Source: Sphingopyxis panaciterrulae (GTDB taxonomy: Bacteria > Pseudomonadota > Alphaproteobacteria > Sphingomonadales > Sphingomonadaceae). From it: 64,000 bases of DNA. Where the stretch lies: NCBI RefSeq assembly GCF_014199295.1, contig NZ_JACIJH010000001.1:310001-374000 (forward strand), read 5' to 3'. How positions within the stretch are numbered: position 1 is the stretch's first letter; each line of letters begins with the position of its first letter. The translations under genes and the position numbers were made by a program. This document shows positions 63,914 to 64,000 of this stretch, in pieces. Under the pieces are notes generated by a model. That model worked only from the letters and a program-made list of their open reading frames with translations, was not told the DNA's origin and did no database searches.

Positions 63914-64000
63914 ATGCCGCATGACACCAGCCTGATCGGAACCGTGGTCGCGGGCCTCGGCGTCGCCTTTCTGATGGGCGCGCTCGCGCACCGGCTGCGG
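63914..64000 (+). CDS. Cation:proton antiporter, YbaL type (5' end only)
   Basis: The first 29 codons (MPHDTSLIGTVVAGLGVAFL...ALAHRLR) run off the window. This N-terminus is characteristic of the YbaL/KefB-like monovalent cation:proton antiporter 2 family, inner-membrane proteins with about twelve helices and often a TrkA-N domain. It is divergent from the phytase gene, 122 bases away. Confidence 0.7.
   Translation, partial: MPHDTSLIGTVVAGLGVAFLMGALAHRLR

Overview
The window reads as chromosomal DNA of a high-GC alphaproteobacterium of the Sphingomonadaceae, probably Sphingopyxis-like. The support is a large TonB-dependent receptor, the run purE-purK-folA-dipeptidase-ribF-ileS-lspA-DUF3035, an alphaproteobacterial-type heat-shock promoter at clpB, lptC-lptA after a short RNase D, and at least fifteen palindromic repeats of the kind scattered through sphingomonad genomes. 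The genus is an inference from gene content, since no rRNA is present. No tRNA, rRNA, CRISPR array or insertion sequence was recognised.

Layout. 1-16 kb: TonB receptor, a small secreted protein, clpB, a penicillin-acylase-family enzyme, two tandem M16 metalloprotease paralogues, and a Bcr/CflA-type efflux pump. 16-30 kb: amino-acid permease, the pbpC/alpha-2-macroglobulin envelope-defence pair, HIT protein, hisE, ung, a TauE/SafE exporter and a UPF0178 protein. 30-36.4 kb: small accessory genes (OsmC, two 2H phosphoesterases, lipoproteins, arylamine N-acetyltransferase). This part includes an orphan SMODS-associated NUDIX gene and a decayed rifampin ADP-ribosyltransferase gene.

36.4-38.5 kb: a visibly AT-rich insert that is a complete-looking type II-A (Eco1/Ec86-like) retron. 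It has a promoter, a predicted msr-msd RNA, a nucleoside-deoxyribosyltransferase-like effector, and a reverse transcriptase whose start overlaps the effector stop. I regard this as the most interesting system in the window. 38.5-46.5 kb: thiC under a TPP riboswitch, a MipA/OmpV porin, dxs with an Mrr-type restriction gene overlapping its stop codon, and a RelBE-type toxin-antitoxin pair with a 26-bp perfect palindromic operator.

46.5-55 kb: a long minus-strand housekeeping run for purine, folate, FAD, isoleucyl-tRNA and lipoprotein maturation. ileS has two palindromic repeats inserted inside its reading frame. 55-64 kb: diguanylate cyclase, UPF0016-like membrane protein, Dps, an RGG-rich double cold-shock protein, RNase D, lptC, lptA, an Atm1-type ABC exporter, a beta-propeller phytase and the first 29 codons of a YbaL-type antiporter.

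The repeats are REPIN-like doublets: two inverted copies of a short hairpin flanking a spacer. In several families the two arms carry different but internally complementary bases, which indicates that each arm is kept as its own hairpin. They sit mostly in intergenic gaps; the two in ileS are the exception.
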